Assembly (NCBI GenBank): GCA_030247675.1
Contig: JAOTRX010000002.1
Span: forward strand, 186,001-250,000
Direction of reading: 5' to 3'
From: Desulforhopalus sp.
Lineage (GTDB): Bacteria > Desulfobacterota > Desulfobulbia > Desulfobulbales > Desulfocapsaceae
DNA: 64,000 bases
A program made the translations under genes and the position numbers. Of this stretch, positions 9,284 through 18,674 are shown piece by piece (position 1 is the stretch's first letter; each line of letters begins with the position of its first letter). The notes beneath the pieces were generated by a model, which did not search any database, had not been told where the DNA came from, and was given only the letters and a program-made list of their open reading frames with translations.

Positions 9284-9661
9284 TTACTCACCGGTTTTTG
9301 GTAGACAACTCATGATTTCCGCAACAAAGGTCTCCGGATTGATGGGTTTTTCAATATAGCCGGTGGCTCCGGCGGCCATGATGGTCTCGCGGTCGCCGAC
9401 CATGGCGTAGGAGGTCACGGCGATAATCGGTACCGCATCAAGCTCGCGGTGTTTTTTCAGTTCGGTGGCGACCGCGTAGCCGTCCATCTCCGGCAGCTGG
9501 ATATCGAGAAGAATGGCCAGCGGGTCGCAACGCAGGGCGATGTCAATCCCCGTTCGTCCATCCTCCGCCCCGATCACCACGAAACCGCTTTTTTCCAGGA
9601 GAAATCGCATCAGGTAGAGGTTCTGGTCGTTATCCTCGATGATCAACAGTCTATTATTCAT
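9284..9661 (-). CDS. Stand-alone receiver protein (CheY-like)
   Basis: A 125-residue single receiver domain. The acidic pair is in IIEDND near residues 8-11, the phospho-acceptor is Asp53 in LLDIQLPEMDG, Thr lies in AVTSYAM and the conserved Lys in EKPINPE. Its start overlaps the upstream kinase stop by four bases (ATGA), so the two are translationally coupled and probable partners. With no output domain it probably shuttles phosphate to the downstream hybrid kinase or another protein. Confidence 0.9.
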   Translation of the reverse strand: MNNRLLIIEDNDQNLYLMRFLLEKSGFVVIGAEDGRTGIDIALRCDPLAILLDIQLPEMDGYAVATELKKHRELDAVPIIAVTSYAMVGDRETIMAAGATGYIEKPINPETFVAEIMSCLPKTGE

Positions 9662-11355
9662 GACAAATCTCCGAGTTGTCGGGGAATACGGATGGTAAAG
9701 ATGCTGCCTTTCTCCCAGGTGCTGTCGACATCGATGGAACCGCCCATCAACTCGACGATCTTCTTGCAGATCGACAGGCCAAGACCGGTCCCTTCGCGCT
9801 TCCTGGCAAGGCCGGTGTCTATCTGATGAAACGGCTGGAAGATGTTAATAAGTTCTTCGGCCTGCATACCGATACCGGTGTCGGCAAAGGACAGTACATA
9901 GGTGTCGCCTTCCCCCCGGCAGGACACGTGGATATGGCCCTGTTCGGTGAATTTCACGGCATTGCTGAGGAGGTTGAGTATGACCTGTTCCAACCGGCGC
10001 TGGTCGGTGTTGATGTTGCCGATGTCAGAAGCGATAGCCAGTTCAATGGCCAGACCTTTCTGATCGGCGAGGGGTGAAACCACTTTAACCATCTTCTCGA
10101 TGGACTGCCGTAAATCGAAGGTTGTTATGGCAAGATTCAACTGCCCTGCTTCAATTTTTGAGATATCAAGGACATCGTTGATCAGGGCCAGGAGGTGGCG
10201 GGAACTGTTCTGTACCATGCCCATTTGCTTTTGCTGTTCGGCATTGAGGGGGCCGGCGAGGCCTTGCAGCATGATGCCGGTAAAACCGATGATCGAGTTG
10301 AGGGGCGTTCGCAGTTCGTGGGACATGGTGGCGAGAAAGGCCGATTTGATCTTGTCGGCAGCCTGGGCCTTTTCCATGGCGGCGGCCAACTCGGCGGTGC
10401 GCTGGATGATGCGCTGCTCCATCTCCTGGTTGACAATTCGCAGTTCCCGGGTGCGCAAATTGACTTGGTGCTTGAGAATAAAGCTACCGACTATGCTGGC
10501 AAGCAGGAAACCTATGCCGACAAAGCCGGAGACCTTCAGCCAGAGTGGTATCTGGAATTTGACCTCATCAGCGAGCCATTGTTTCAGTGACCGGTAATAC
10601 ACCGATTCCGAGTCTTTTTTGAGACTGGTAAGATGGAGATCGACAATATCGAGTAGCTCTTTATCGGCCTTCAACGGCGCGGCGAAGAACAGATCGGAGG
10701 GATCGAAAACCACTGCGGTATCTTCAAGCCCGGCGGCCTTGGCGTGAGCGAGGCCGTAAAAACGATTGGTGATGGCGGCATCGGCCTCACCCCTGGTCAT
10801 GGCCTCGAACATGGTTTTATAATCCGGCGTGGTGGCAAGGCTTACGGTCAACCCGAAACCACCGGCAAAGCGGCTGAACCGTTCTTGCTGCACCGAACCT
10901 TCGAGCACCAGGACCTTCTTGTCGTTGAGGTCGAGGATTGATTGGATTTTACTGCCTTTTTTGGCGTATACCTGAGACCATGAGGACAGCACCGGCACCC
11001 GGTGAAAGGAAAAGAGGTGCTGCCGTTCAGCGGAATAAGCAACGTCGGGCATAAAATCGATTTGGCCCTTTGTCAGACGGTCAAGGCCCTCGGCCCAGGT
11101 ACCAGAGAGATACTGCAGTTCCCAGCCCTCGACGTTAGCGATGTGTTCGATGATGTCGACAAAGATGCCGGTCGGCTTGCCGGCTTGGCTGGTAAAGACC
11201 TTCGGGGGATTTTCGTAAATGCCAACAACCACCTTCCGGTTGCCAACCACCTCGGCGCTGGCCGGGTGGCTGAAGATGCACAAATAGACAAGGAGGATCA
11301 GTTGAATTACTTGAAAGTACCGCGCCGGACTGTTTGGGCTTGTGGGGTGTGCCAT
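9658..11355 (-). CDS. Sensor histidine kinase with periplasmic SBP_bac_3 domain
   Basis: A 565-residue membrane kinase. Residues 1-34 form a signal peptide ending in HPASA. Residues about 38-260 resemble an amino-acid-type periplasmic binding protein (KVVVGIYENPPKVF, GIFVDIIEHIA, LDLNDKKVLVLEGS). One transmembrane helix lies at about 272-294, then a coiled coil, a DHp domain with His346 in ATMSHELRTPLNS, and HATPase_c with NLLSNAVKFT and GTGLGLSICKK. The binding domain should sense a small molecule outside the membrane. It is first in the three-gene signalling run. Confidence 0.92.
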   Translation of the reverse strand: MAHPTSPNSPARYFQVIQLILLVYLCIFSHPASAEVVGNRKVVVGIYENPPKVFTSQAGKPTGIFVDIIEHIANVEGWELQYLSGTWAEGLDRLTKGQIDFMPDVAYSAERQHLFSFHRVPVLSSWSQVYAKKGSKIQSILDLNDKKVLVLEGSVQQERFSRFAGGFGLTVSLATTPDYKTMFEAMTRGEADAAITNRFYGLAHAKAAGLEDTAVVFDPSDLFFAAPLKADKELLDIVDLHLTSLKKDSESVYYRSLKQWLADEVKFQIPLWLKVSGFVGIGFLLASIVGSFILKHQVNLRTRELRIVNQEMEQRIIQRTAELAAAMEKAQAADKIKSAFLATMSHELRTPLNSIIGFTGIMLQGLAGPLNAEQQKQMGMVQNSSRHLLALINDVLDISKIEAGQLNLAITTFDLRQSIEKMVKVVSPLADQKGLAIELAIASDIGNINTDQRRLEQVILNLLSNAVKFTEQGHIHVSCRGEGDTYVLSFADTGIGMQAEELINIFQPFHQIDTGLARKREGTGLGLSICKKIVELMGGSIDVDSTWEKGSIFTIRIPRQLGDLS

Positions 11356-12001
11356 GGCAATTCTCCACGGGTAACCTATCCAATTATTTAATCGGAGTAC
11401 CCAAATGGTGAAACCCGTAATGATCCCCCGTGCTTGGGGCTATCAACCTTCGCTGAAAATTGTCTCGGTAAAATCGATATGCATTTCCGCAAGATAAAAT
11501 CCCCACAGGGGGGGTGGATTACCGTGGTAATGCTTTGCAAAACAAGAACTGAATTTCCAGCGAGATAATAAGATCCTATGATTTTTCGCTAAAACTGTCA
11601 ATCAAGGTCATGTCGATTGTCGGGGCATTGACACGTCTTTGCTGCTGCACCAAGAGCTGTTTACGATTCGTTGACAAGTTGCCACGACAAGTACTCAGGA
11701 AAATCCACGAAGCTCAAATGAAGCGGCTGACGATCCCTTTTTCCACCGCGGCTTGTTCTATTATGCTAAATGTTGGCTGGGAGAGCAGAGAGGAATGGCT
11801 GCAACAGGCGAAACGGCCGCCGATTGAGGACTGTACAAGGAGACCCTCTGGCTCCTTTTCAACGGGGAACAGCGATTGACGGCAGGCAGGATTGGCGTTA
11901 TCTCGGTTTTCCGGGGATGGTATGAGCCGTGACGAAATCGCTGGAAAATAACCAGCGCGGTTCGTAACGGCTCTTCGAGATTGGGAACTTAGAGAGTTCA
12001 G
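11356..12001. other. Intergenic region between the kinase and hypB
   Basis: About 650 bases without a convincing gene. A plus-strand frame at 11610-11879 has no good ribosome site and an unlikely composition. A small hairpin CGCTGG-aaaataa-CCAGCG lies at 11939-11957, downstream of hypB, but has no clear T-tract. The kinase promoter should lie in the first part, but no strong match was found. Confidence 0.4.
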
Positions 12002-12784
12002 TTACTTGAGCTTTACGGCCTTTTTATTGGCCACCAGTTCCCGCAGGTAATTGAGCCAAACATCCATACCCTCGCCGGTTTTTGAAGAGAGGTTCATGGT
12101 CCGAAGTTTCGGATTGAGCCGCAGGGCGTCGCCCACCGCTTCGGGGACGGGGAAGTCAAAGTAGGGGAGGAGATCGGTTTTGGTTACTACAAAGGTGTGG
12201 GAACTGGTGAAGGATTTCGGATACTTTGCCGGTTTGTCCGGTCCTTCCGGTACGGAAACCAGGACAACCCGCTCATGTTCGCCAAGATCAAAGGTTGATG
12301 GGCAGACCAGATTGCCGACGTTTTCGATAAAGAGCAGATCGATATCCTCGCCGCCCGGCTCTTTCTGCAGCCGGTGAAAACCCTTGTGGGTCATGGCCGC
12401 GTCGAGATGGCAGGCGCCGCCGGTGGTGAGCTGAATGACTGGCACCCCTTTGGCCCTGATGCGCATGGCGTCGCGTTCGGTCTCGATATCCCCTTCAATG
12501 ACGCCGATTTTGATCTCGCCGCGCAGGGCATCTATAGTGTGCTCTAGCAAGGTGGTCTTGCCGGAACCGGGACTGCTGATCAGATTGAGGGCGACTGCCC
12601 CGACCTCGTTGAAGTGCTCGCGGTTGGCCCTGGCCAGGGCGTCGTTGGCGGCGAAAAGGCTGGTATGGACGTCCACCGTCTTGCTGTGGCTGTGACCGCT
12701 TGTGTGAGAATGGCTATGGCCATGGTCGTGGTCATGATCGTGGCTGTGGTCGGAGGGGCTGGGGCAACCGCAGGTATCGCACAT
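12002..12784 (-). CDS. hypB: Hydrogenase nickel incorporation GTPase HypB
   Basis: GTPase that with HypA delivers nickel to the hydrogenase large subunit. The N-terminus MCDTCGC resembles the high-affinity Cys nickel site of E. coli HypB. A His/Asp-rich run follows (about residues 12-35), as in nickel-storing HypB proteins. The P-loop is SSPGSGKTTLLEHT, with the switch region GVIEGDIETERDA and FIENVGNLVCP. At 260 residues it is a normal length. It is the last gene of the hydrogenase run, 143 bases after hypA. Confidence 0.96.
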   Translation of the reverse strand: MCDTCGCPSPSDHSHDHDHDHGHSHSHTSGHSHSKTVDVHTSLFAANDALARANREHFNEVGAVALNLISSPGSGKTTLLEHTIDALRGEIKIGVIEGDIETERDAMRIRAKGVPVIQLTTGGACHLDAAMTHKGFHRLQKEPGGEDIDLLFIENVGNLVCPSTFDLGEHERVVLVSVPEGPDKPAKYPKSFTSSHTFVVTKTDLLPYFDFPVPEAVGDALRLNPKLRTMNLSSKTGEGMDVWLNYLRELVANKKAVKLK

Positions 12785-12927
12785 AATTGAACCTCATCGT
12801 ATTGGTGTGTATGGAGTAACAGCGTCATTGTCACACGACGCAGGGATTTTCCCGTCATATATGTTTGGTCAAGAATTGCCGGTACGAAATCAGCGAAATC
12901 GATCCGGCAAGGTTTCCGTAGTCTCTC

Positions 12928-13275
12928 TTATTCCATTTCCACCTGGCGGAGGATAAGGTCGTCGCCTCCCTCCGGGAATAGGGCCAGCTCTTGGCATTTC
13001 GGGCAGCAGTCCGGCCGGGGGCCGGCGGTTATCAGGACGTCGCCGCAGCCAGTGCAGGTATAACGAACCGGCGGGACGTTGACTATCAACTGGGCACCGC
13101 GCATCAGTTCTTCCTCGGCGGAGATGATATCAAATCCGAATTGGAAGGAATCGACCACCACTCCGCATAACGGGCCGATGTCCATGGTGACACTGATAAC
13201 CTTGGTGGCCTGATTTTCTGCAGCCAGCTCCTTCAGCTGTTGCACAAGGCCCTGAACGAGTGATATCTCATGCAT
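12928..13275 (-). CDS. hypA: Hydrogenase nickel-insertion protein HypA
   Basis: Nickel metallochaperone and partner of HypB. The 115-residue protein starts MHEISLVQ, with the His2-Glu3 nickel ligands. It carries a zinc site formed by CTGCG (near residue 74) and CPKCQ (near residue 92). It begins two bases after the maturation protease gene, so the two are probably coupled. Confidence 0.95.
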   Translation of the reverse strand: MHEISLVQGLVQQLKELAAENQATKVISVTMDIGPLCGVVVDSFQFGFDIISAEEELMRGAQLIVNVPPVRYTCTGCGDVLITAGPRPDCCPKCQELALFPEGGDDLILRQVEME

Positions 13276-13277
13276 AG

Positions 13278-13787
13278 CTAGACGGCCCCCAGCGGAGTTT
13301 TGCGGACACCGGCTGCGCCGAGTTCGGCAAGTCGCGCCAGGATCATTTCGGCGACCTCCACCTTGCGCGCCGCCACCTCCTCGGAGAGTTCGATGGAGTC
13401 GTGAAGGTTCTTGGGAATGACCGTATAGAACTCGACGTGCTGCGGGGCACGGTCGCGAAGCTTTGAAACTTCAAGAATCTCAAGGAAACCAAGTTGATGA
13501 GGTGACATACGGGTCTGGAAATTGCCAGCTTTAACATCCTCCAAATCATAGAAATGAAAGGACCCGGGCTCGCCTTCGATATCTACCACGTCGATGACAA
13601 AGATCGGATCGCATTCTTCCAGAAAGGGGGCCATATAAATGCCGGCGGTACCGACATCCTGGATCTCTACCTGCTCGGGAAAGTCGTAATGCTCCTGCAA
13701 ATAATGGACGACATGGACGCCAAAACCTTCATCGGAAACGATATAATTACCGACCCCGGCAATGCCTATTTTTTTCTCTTTGGTCAT
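13278..13787 (-). CDS. Hydrogenase maturation protease (HyaD/HybD family)
   Basis: Cuts the C-terminal peptide from the hydrogenase large subunit after nickel insertion. The 169-residue protein has the family start GIAGVGNYIVSDEGFGVHVV. Three likely nickel ligands are visible: Glu20 in SDEGFG, Asp66 in VIDVVD and His97 in SPHQLG. It is placed among the hyp genes downstream of the structural genes, so the substrate is very probably the large subunit encoded at 19.3-21.0 kb. Confidence 0.93.
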   Translation of the reverse strand: MTKEKKIGIAGVGNYIVSDEGFGVHVVHYLQEHYDFPEQVEIQDVGTAGIYMAPFLEECDPIFVIDVVDIEGEPGSFHFYDLEDVKAGNFQTRMSPHQLGFLEILEVSKLRDRAPQHVEFYTVIPKNLHDSIELSEEVAARKVEVAEMILARLAELGAAGVRKTPLGAV

Positions 13788-13806
13788 GGGATTCCTTGTG
13801 AAGTCT

Positions 13807-14820
13807 TTAGCAAATTCGCGGTAGAGGGAGGCCGTGCAGGGGGGTAACCACCCTGGCGCCTCCGATTGGCGTGTTGATCACCACTCTTCCCGCTTTTCCG
13901 GCGGTCAGTCTGCCGATAATCGCCGCCTCGCGGCCCTCGGTGGTTGCCTGCATGATCGCCAGTGCCTTGGCTGCCTGGTCGCCGCTGACAATCACCAGGC
14001 ACTTCCCTTCATTGGCAAGATACAGGGGCTCAAGACCGAGGAGTTCACAGGCGGCCCGCACCTGCGGACGTATCGGCAGGGCTTCGTCGGACAGTTCAAT
14101 GGACAGGCCGCTGCTGCCGGCAATCTCGTTCAGCGAGGTGGCGACGCCGCCGCGGGTTGGGTCGCGGAGGGTGTGAATTGCCCCGGGGAGTTCGGTGAGT
14201 AGTTTTTCGACCAGGCCGTGCAGGGGCATGGTATCGCTGCGCAGGTCGCCTTGTACGGCAATACCGGCACGCCGGGTCATGATGGTGATGCCGTGGTCGC
14301 CGATGGTTCCGGAGACGATGACCGCATCGCCCTCCTTGGCGTTTTTTGAGGAGATATCAATATGTTCCGGGACAAAGCCGATGCCCGAGGTATTGATAAA
14401 GATCTTGTCGCCCTTGCCCTTGGGGACAACCTTGGTGTCGCCGGTTACCACCGGTACGCCGGCCTCACGGCAGGCCTCGCTGATGGAGATGATGATCCGT
14501 TCCAATTCATCCATGCTAAAGCCCTCCTCAAGGATGAGGCCGAGGCTCAGGCAATAGGGAGAGGCGCCGCGCATTGCCAGATCGTTGATGGTGCCGTGCA
14601 CTGCCAGCTTGCCTATGTCGCCGCCGGGGAAAAAAATCGGATCGACGACATAGCTGTCGGTGGTAAAGGCCAACCGGCCAGACCGATTATCGAGGATGGC
14701 ACTGTCTTCAAGACTGTGCAGGGTCCGGTTGTCGAGATACTTGAGAAACAGTTCGCCTATCAGTTGCTGGCTTGCCAGTCCGCCGCTGCCGTGATCGAGT
14801 AAGATTTTTTTTTCGGACAT
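13807..14820 (-). CDS. hypE: Hydrogenase maturation protein HypE
   Basis: Dehydrates the carbamoyl group on its own C-terminal Cys to thiocyanate, the source of the active-site cyanide ligands. The 337-residue protein ends LPRIC, with the essential terminal Cys present. The N-terminal DHGSGGLASQQLI and later DPTRGGVATSLNEIA are AIR-synthase-like ATP-binding segments. Its partner hypF lies in the same run. No strong Shine-Dalgarno is seen at the ATG, and a 79-base gap follows hypD. Confidence 0.96.
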   Translation of the reverse strand: MSEKKILLDHGSGGLASQQLIGELFLKYLDNRTLHSLEDSAILDNRSGRLAFTTDSYVVDPIFFPGGDIGKLAVHGTINDLAMRGASPYCLSLGLILEEGFSMDELERIIISISEACREAGVPVVTGDTKVVPKGKGDKIFINTSGIGFVPEHIDISSKNAKEGDAVIVSGTIGDHGITIMTRRAGIAVQGDLRSDTMPLHGLVEKLLTELPGAIHTLRDPTRGGVATSLNEIAGSSGLSIELSDEALPIRPQVRAACELLGLEPLYLANEGKCLVIVSGDQAAKALAIMQATTEGREAAIIGRLTAGKAGRVVINTPIGGARVVTPLHGLPLPRIC

Positions 14821-14899
14821 TCCTGGTGTATCCTTAGGTTGCGAAGTTCATAAGAGGCGCAAAAGTTCGCCAGCCATAGATGGTTATCGTGTTCGATGG

Positions 14900-15988
14900 C
14901 TATTCATCCTGGCCGTATTTGTGGTAGGCAGCGCAGGTACCCTCGCTGGACACCATGCAGGGCCCGATCGGGTTTGCCGGAGTGCAGCGGCTGCTGAAAA
15001 GCGGGCATTCTCTAGGGGTATTCATACCTTTCAAGATGTTGCCACAGAGGCAACCCTTCGGTTCGTGGGCCTCGGGCAGGGTGATGTCGAGGCGGACCTC
15101 AGCATCAAAGTCGGCGTATTTCTTACGAATCTTCAGACCGCTGAGGGGGATACGGCCGAGGCCGCGCCAATCCATGTCGGCCGGTTCAAAGATCTCGGCG
15201 ACCATCTTGGCCGCCCGCTGGTTGGCTTCCCAGGCAACGGCCCGGGGGTAGACATTTTCGACCTTGATGTCGTTATTGGCAACCTGCCGAGCGAGAAGGA
15301 TGAGGCTTTTCAATAGATCGGCGGTCTCAAAGCCACCGACGACGCAGGCCAAATGGTATTTTTGGGCGAGAGGCTCCCATGCCCCGGCGCCGATAATCGA
15401 GGAGACATGGCCGGGGCAAAGCAGGCCGTCGATCTGCAGGGCGGGATCGCTGAGCAAGGCCTCCATTGGCGCGGGCATAGTTTTCTGGGTGGAAAATACC
15501 ACGAAATTTTTCACATTTTGGTTTTTCGCGGCGAGTATGGTGGCAGCAATGCCGGGAGTCGTCGTCTCAAAACCGACGCCGAGAAAGACCACCAACTCCT
15601 CCGGATTTCTCACCGCCAGATCAAGGGCGTCCATCGGCGAATAGACGATCTCCACCTTGGCGCCCCGTGAGCTGGCCTCGGCAAGTGAGCCATGGCTGCC
15701 GGGGACCCGAAAGAGATCGCCGAAGATGGCGACCCGCACCCCCGGCCGGTCGGCCATGCCGATAAAAGCGTCCATATGCGACGCGGAGGTGACGCAGACC
15801 GGGCAGCCGGGGCCTGAAACCAGCTGCATACCTTCCGGAAGGATCGACCGCACTCCGTTGCGAAAGATGGCCATGGTGTGCGAACCGCAAACCTCCATGA
15901 CCCGTAACGGCTTGGTTACAGCCTTTCGTAATTCTTCGACAAGGGGCATGGCCAGCTTGCTGTCACGGTATTCGTCGAGATGTTTCAT
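14900..15988 (-). CDS. hypD: Hydrogenase maturation protein HypD
   Basis: Iron-sulfur scaffold on which Fe(CN)2CO is built together with HypC. The 362-residue protein has the signature VMEVCGSHTMAIFRNG (Cys34), then SGPGCPVCV, CPGHVSSIIGAGAWE and a C-terminal Cys cluster (GCLCGNI, CPLF, CTPANPIGPC) that binds a 4Fe-4S cluster. It starts 12 bases after hypC, matching the HypC-HypD complex. Confidence 0.96.
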   Translation of the reverse strand: MKHLDEYRDSKLAMPLVEELRKAVTKPLRVMEVCGSHTMAIFRNGVRSILPEGMQLVSGPGCPVCVTSASHMDAFIGMADRPGVRVAIFGDLFRVPGSHGSLAEASSRGAKVEIVYSPMDALDLAVRNPEELVVFLGVGFETTTPGIAATILAAKNQNVKNFVVFSTQKTMPAPMEALLSDPALQIDGLLCPGHVSSIIGAGAWEPLAQKYHLACVVGGFETADLLKSLILLARQVANNDIKVENVYPRAVAWEANQRAAKMVAEIFEPADMDWRGLGRIPLSGLKIRKKYADFDAEVRLDITLPEAHEPKGCLCGNILKGMNTPRECPLFSSRCTPANPIGPCMVSSEGTCAAYHKYGQDE

Positions 15989-16000
15989 GTTCAGCCTTTG

Positions 16001-16264
16001 CTAGGAGAGCAGTTCTTCTGGTGTACTTTCAGCGAGTTGGCGAAGCAGAGTGATGTTTTTCAAGGCCTCTTCCTCGTCCAGGGAATGGATGGCGAAGCCG
16101 GCGTGAATGATCACGTAGTCGCCAACGGCCGGCCAATGATCGACGATGTCGAGGCGAACCTCCCGGCTGATGCCGTCGGCATCGACCGTGGCGATTTGGC
16201 TGGTGGTAAAATCATCGGGGTCACCTTGAACGCTGGTTACCCTCATGGGAATTGCGAGACACAT
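16001..16264 (-). CDS. hypC: Hydrogenase assembly chaperone HypC
   Basis: Small chaperone that carries the iron complex from HypD to the large subunit. The 87-residue protein starts MCLAIPMRV, with the essential Cys2. It later has GDYVIIHAGFAIHSLDEEEA, the family's second conserved segment. The ATG at 16264 has an excellent AGGAGGT seven bases upstream, located inside the end of hypF. The two genes overlap by 44 bases. Confidence 0.95.
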   Translation of the reverse strand: MCLAIPMRVTSVQGDPDDFTTSQIATVDADGISREVRLDIVDHWPAVGDYVIIHAGFAIHSLDEEEALKNITLLRQLAESTPEELLS

Positions 16265-18674
16265 GTCGCAGACCTCCTATAATAGTCTGACCAAAAGAAA
16301 CCGCGCCGTCATTGACTGGCAGCAGGTTTCCAGTAAACGTCTGAAGATGCGTGGATTGAAAAGCATAAAGCAGCCCCTCCAGCAGAAGGGTGTTTTGCAT
16401 ACATCCGCCGGAAAGCACTATTTGTCTGATACCGGTCTGCTGGGCAAGAATTTCAACGACTCTACAGATGCTGCCGATGAGCATCTTATGAAAGTGCCAG
16501 GCGATGTCGGCTGATGGCCTTCCCTGGGCGATGCCTTCGAGGACCACTGTAACAAATTCCGGGCAACTAATCTCCCATTTTCCTGTTGTTTCGTTGTGGA
16601 GAATTGCTAAGTTCTTGTGCGAATTGAGCAAAATATCTTCACGCCAGGCATGACTGCGGCCGCGTTTGGCCAATGCCTCCAACTCCATGGCTGCCTGCCC
16701 CTCATAGCTGATTTTCTGCCGGATGCCAAGCAGGCTTGCGATAGCGTCGAACAATCTGCCGCAGCTGGAGGTGAGCGGACAATTAAAATCCTTTGCCAGC
16801 ATGGAAACTATAGTGGCGACCGCATTAGGGTCAAGGTTTGCCAAGGAGGGTGGCAGCTTGCCGACCAAAGACCCTGGCCCGAAGGTCTGGTATACAGCGG
16901 CAATGGCCATACGCCAAGGTTCAGTGGCGGCCGCATCACCGCCCGGCAGGCGCAGATGACTGAGGTGGCCGAGGCGGCGATAGGAGGTCGGTTCAGTAAG
17001 GAGAATTTCACCCCCCCAGACCGTGCCATCGTCGCCCAGGCCGGTGCCGTCGAGCACCACCGCCAGAACAGGCCCATCCAGGCCATGTTCGGCCATGACC
17101 GCAACTGCATGGGCATGGTGATGCTGCACGGGGTACAGGGGAAGGTTCAGGCCTGCTGCATAGTGGCTGCTCATATAGTCTGGATGGAGATCGCAGGCAA
17201 CCGCCTCCGGCTGAAGCTGCAGCACTTTGCTCAGGTGGTTCGCCGATTCAACATAAAAATCATAAGAGGCAAGATTGTCGAGATTGCCGATATGCTGGCT
17301 GGGAAAGACACTGGTGTCGCGGCCCAGGCTCAAAGTGCTTTTCAGCCCGGCACCGCAGCCGAGAATCTTTGGAAGCTGCCATTTGACATGCACCGGCGCC
17401 GGGACAAAACCACGGGCTCGGCGCAGCACCAAGGGCTGGCCGTTCACTACCTTTACCACCGAGTCATCCACCCGAGTGACGATTTCCCGGTTGTGGAGGA
17501 GGAAGTAGTCGGCGATGGTGGCAAGGCGGTCCAGGGCATCCGCATTGGCGGTGCAGATCGGGGCGCCGCTGCTGTTGCCGGAGGTCATGACCAAGGCCTC
17601 AGGGCAGCTGGGCATCTGAAAAAGCAAGTGGTGGACGGGGGTATAGGGGAGCATGATGCCGATTTCATCAATGCCCGGGGCAAGGTTGGCGGCGAGACTG
17701 GTATTGCCCCGCTTTTCCAGGAGGACGATGGGATGGGCCGGTGAGGTAAGAATGGCCGTCTCGACCGGTCCCAGGACGCAGAATTTCTCTACCGCTGTCA
17801 GGTCGCGAACCATGATTGCCAGGGGCTTGTCAGGTCGGCCTTTCCTTGTGCGGAGCAGGGCAACGGCAGAGGTCGAACAACCATTTACGGCAAGATGAAA
17901 ACCGCCCATTCCCCTGATTGCCAAGATCCGTCCAGCCTGTAACAGGGTGGCGGCCTCGGCCAGGGGGCTTGTTGTGTTGACCATTTCGCCGCTTGGCGAG
18001 TGCAGGGTGATTGCTGGTCCGCAGGCCTTGCAGGCGTTGGGTTGGGCGTGAAATCTCCTGTTCCCGGGGTTGTGGTATTCACTGTCACACTGCGTGCACA
18101 GCGGAAAAACCTGCATAGAGGTTTTCGGCCGGTCGTAGGGGATGGTATGGACGATGGTAAACCGCGGTCCGCAGTTGGTACAGTTGATAAAGGGGTAATG
18201 AAAGCGCCGGTCGGCCGGGTCGAGGAGCTCGCGCAGGCAGTCGTCACAAAGGGCCACGTCCGGGGGGATGGCCGTGTTGGTGGAAGCGCCGGCGACGCTG
18301 GGCAGGATGGTAAATGGCTCGGTTGGCAGAGGCCCGGTAAGATCCCTGGTTTCTACGCCGGAGATCCGTGCCAGCGGTGGGGCATCGGCGGTGATGGCGC
18401 CTAGAAAAAGCTGAAGCCTGTCGCTTGGTCCGGCGGCTGTGATGACCACCCCGGCACCGGTGTTGGTCACCGATCCGGAAATCCCAAAACGACAGGCTAA
18501 ATTGTAAATGAAGGGTCGAAATCCTACGCCCTGAACCGTACCTTGGACAAGTATTTCGACCCCTTGCTGCTTAGGCTTTGTGCTTGAATTTAACACCGGT
18601 AAAGATAGAGGAAATGAGTCCCTCTGGCTCTTTTGTGTCATTCCATATACAGAGATAGATATGGATGACCGCAA
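16221..18674 (-). CDS. hypF: Carbamoyltransferase HypF
   Basis: Uses carbamoyl phosphate and ATP to carbamoylate HypE. Domains in order: acylphosphatase-like (GTVQGVGFRPFIYN), two zinc fingers (CDDCLREL, CTNCGPRF, CTQCDSEY, CKACGPA), a YrdC-like domain (near 195-380), and a Kae1-like carbamoyl transferase domain with HHHAHAVAVMAEHG, VLDGTGLGDDGTVWGGE and LSGGCMQN. The start is uncertain. The longest frame overlaps the cytochrome b gene by 104 bases. Later candidates are ATG at 18641 and GTG at 18596, neither with a good ribosome site. The acylphosphatase domain begins near the cytochrome stop, so some overlap seems real. Confidence 0.94.
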   Translation of the reverse strand: MRSSISISVYGMTQKSQRDSFPLSLPVLNSSTKPKQQGVEILVQGTVQGVGFRPFIYNLACRFGISGSVTNTGAGVVITAAGPSDRLQLFLGAITADAPPLARISGVETRDLTGPLPTEPFTILPSVAGASTNTAIPPDVALCDDCLRELLDPADRRFHYPFINCTNCGPRFTIVHTIPYDRPKTSMQVFPLCTQCDSEYHNPGNRRFHAQPNACKACGPAITLHSPSGEMVNTTSPLAEAATLLQAGRILAIRGMGGFHLAVNGCSTSAVALLRTRKGRPDKPLAIMVRDLTAVEKFCVLGPVETAILTSPAHPIVLLEKRGNTSLAANLAPGIDEIGIMLPYTPVHHLLFQMPSCPEALVMTSGNSSGAPICTANADALDRLATIADYFLLHNREIVTRVDDSVVKVVNGQPLVLRRARGFVPAPVHVKWQLPKILGCGAGLKSTLSLGRDTSVFPSQHIGNLDNLASYDFYVESANHLSKVLQLQPEAVACDLHPDYMSSHYAAGLNLPLYPVQHHHAHAVAVMAEHGLDGPVLAVVLDGTGLGDDGTVWGGEILLTEPTSYRRLGHLSHLRLPGGDAAATEPWRMAIAAVYQTFGPGSLVGKLPPSLANLDPNAVATIVSMLAKDFNCPLTSSCGRLFDAIASLLGIRQKISYEGQAAMELEALAKRGRSHAWREDILLNSHKNLAILHNETTGKWEISCPEFVTVVLEGIAQGRPSADIAWHFHKMLIGSICRVVEILAQQTGIRQIVLSGGCMQNTLLLEGLLYAFQSTHLQTFTGNLLPVNDGAVSFGQTIIGGLRHVSRNSHEGNQRSR

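Noticed and set aside
11610..11879. 89-codon plus-strand frame in the gap before hypB
   Set aside because: No Shine-Dalgarno, no recognisable motif, irregular composition. Probably chance.
16617..17744. Plus-strand open frame of 375 codons opposite hypF
   Set aside because: Lies fully within hypF, whose domains are certain. The reverse frame has low-complexity Gly/Ala/Arg composition typical of GC-rich shadows.
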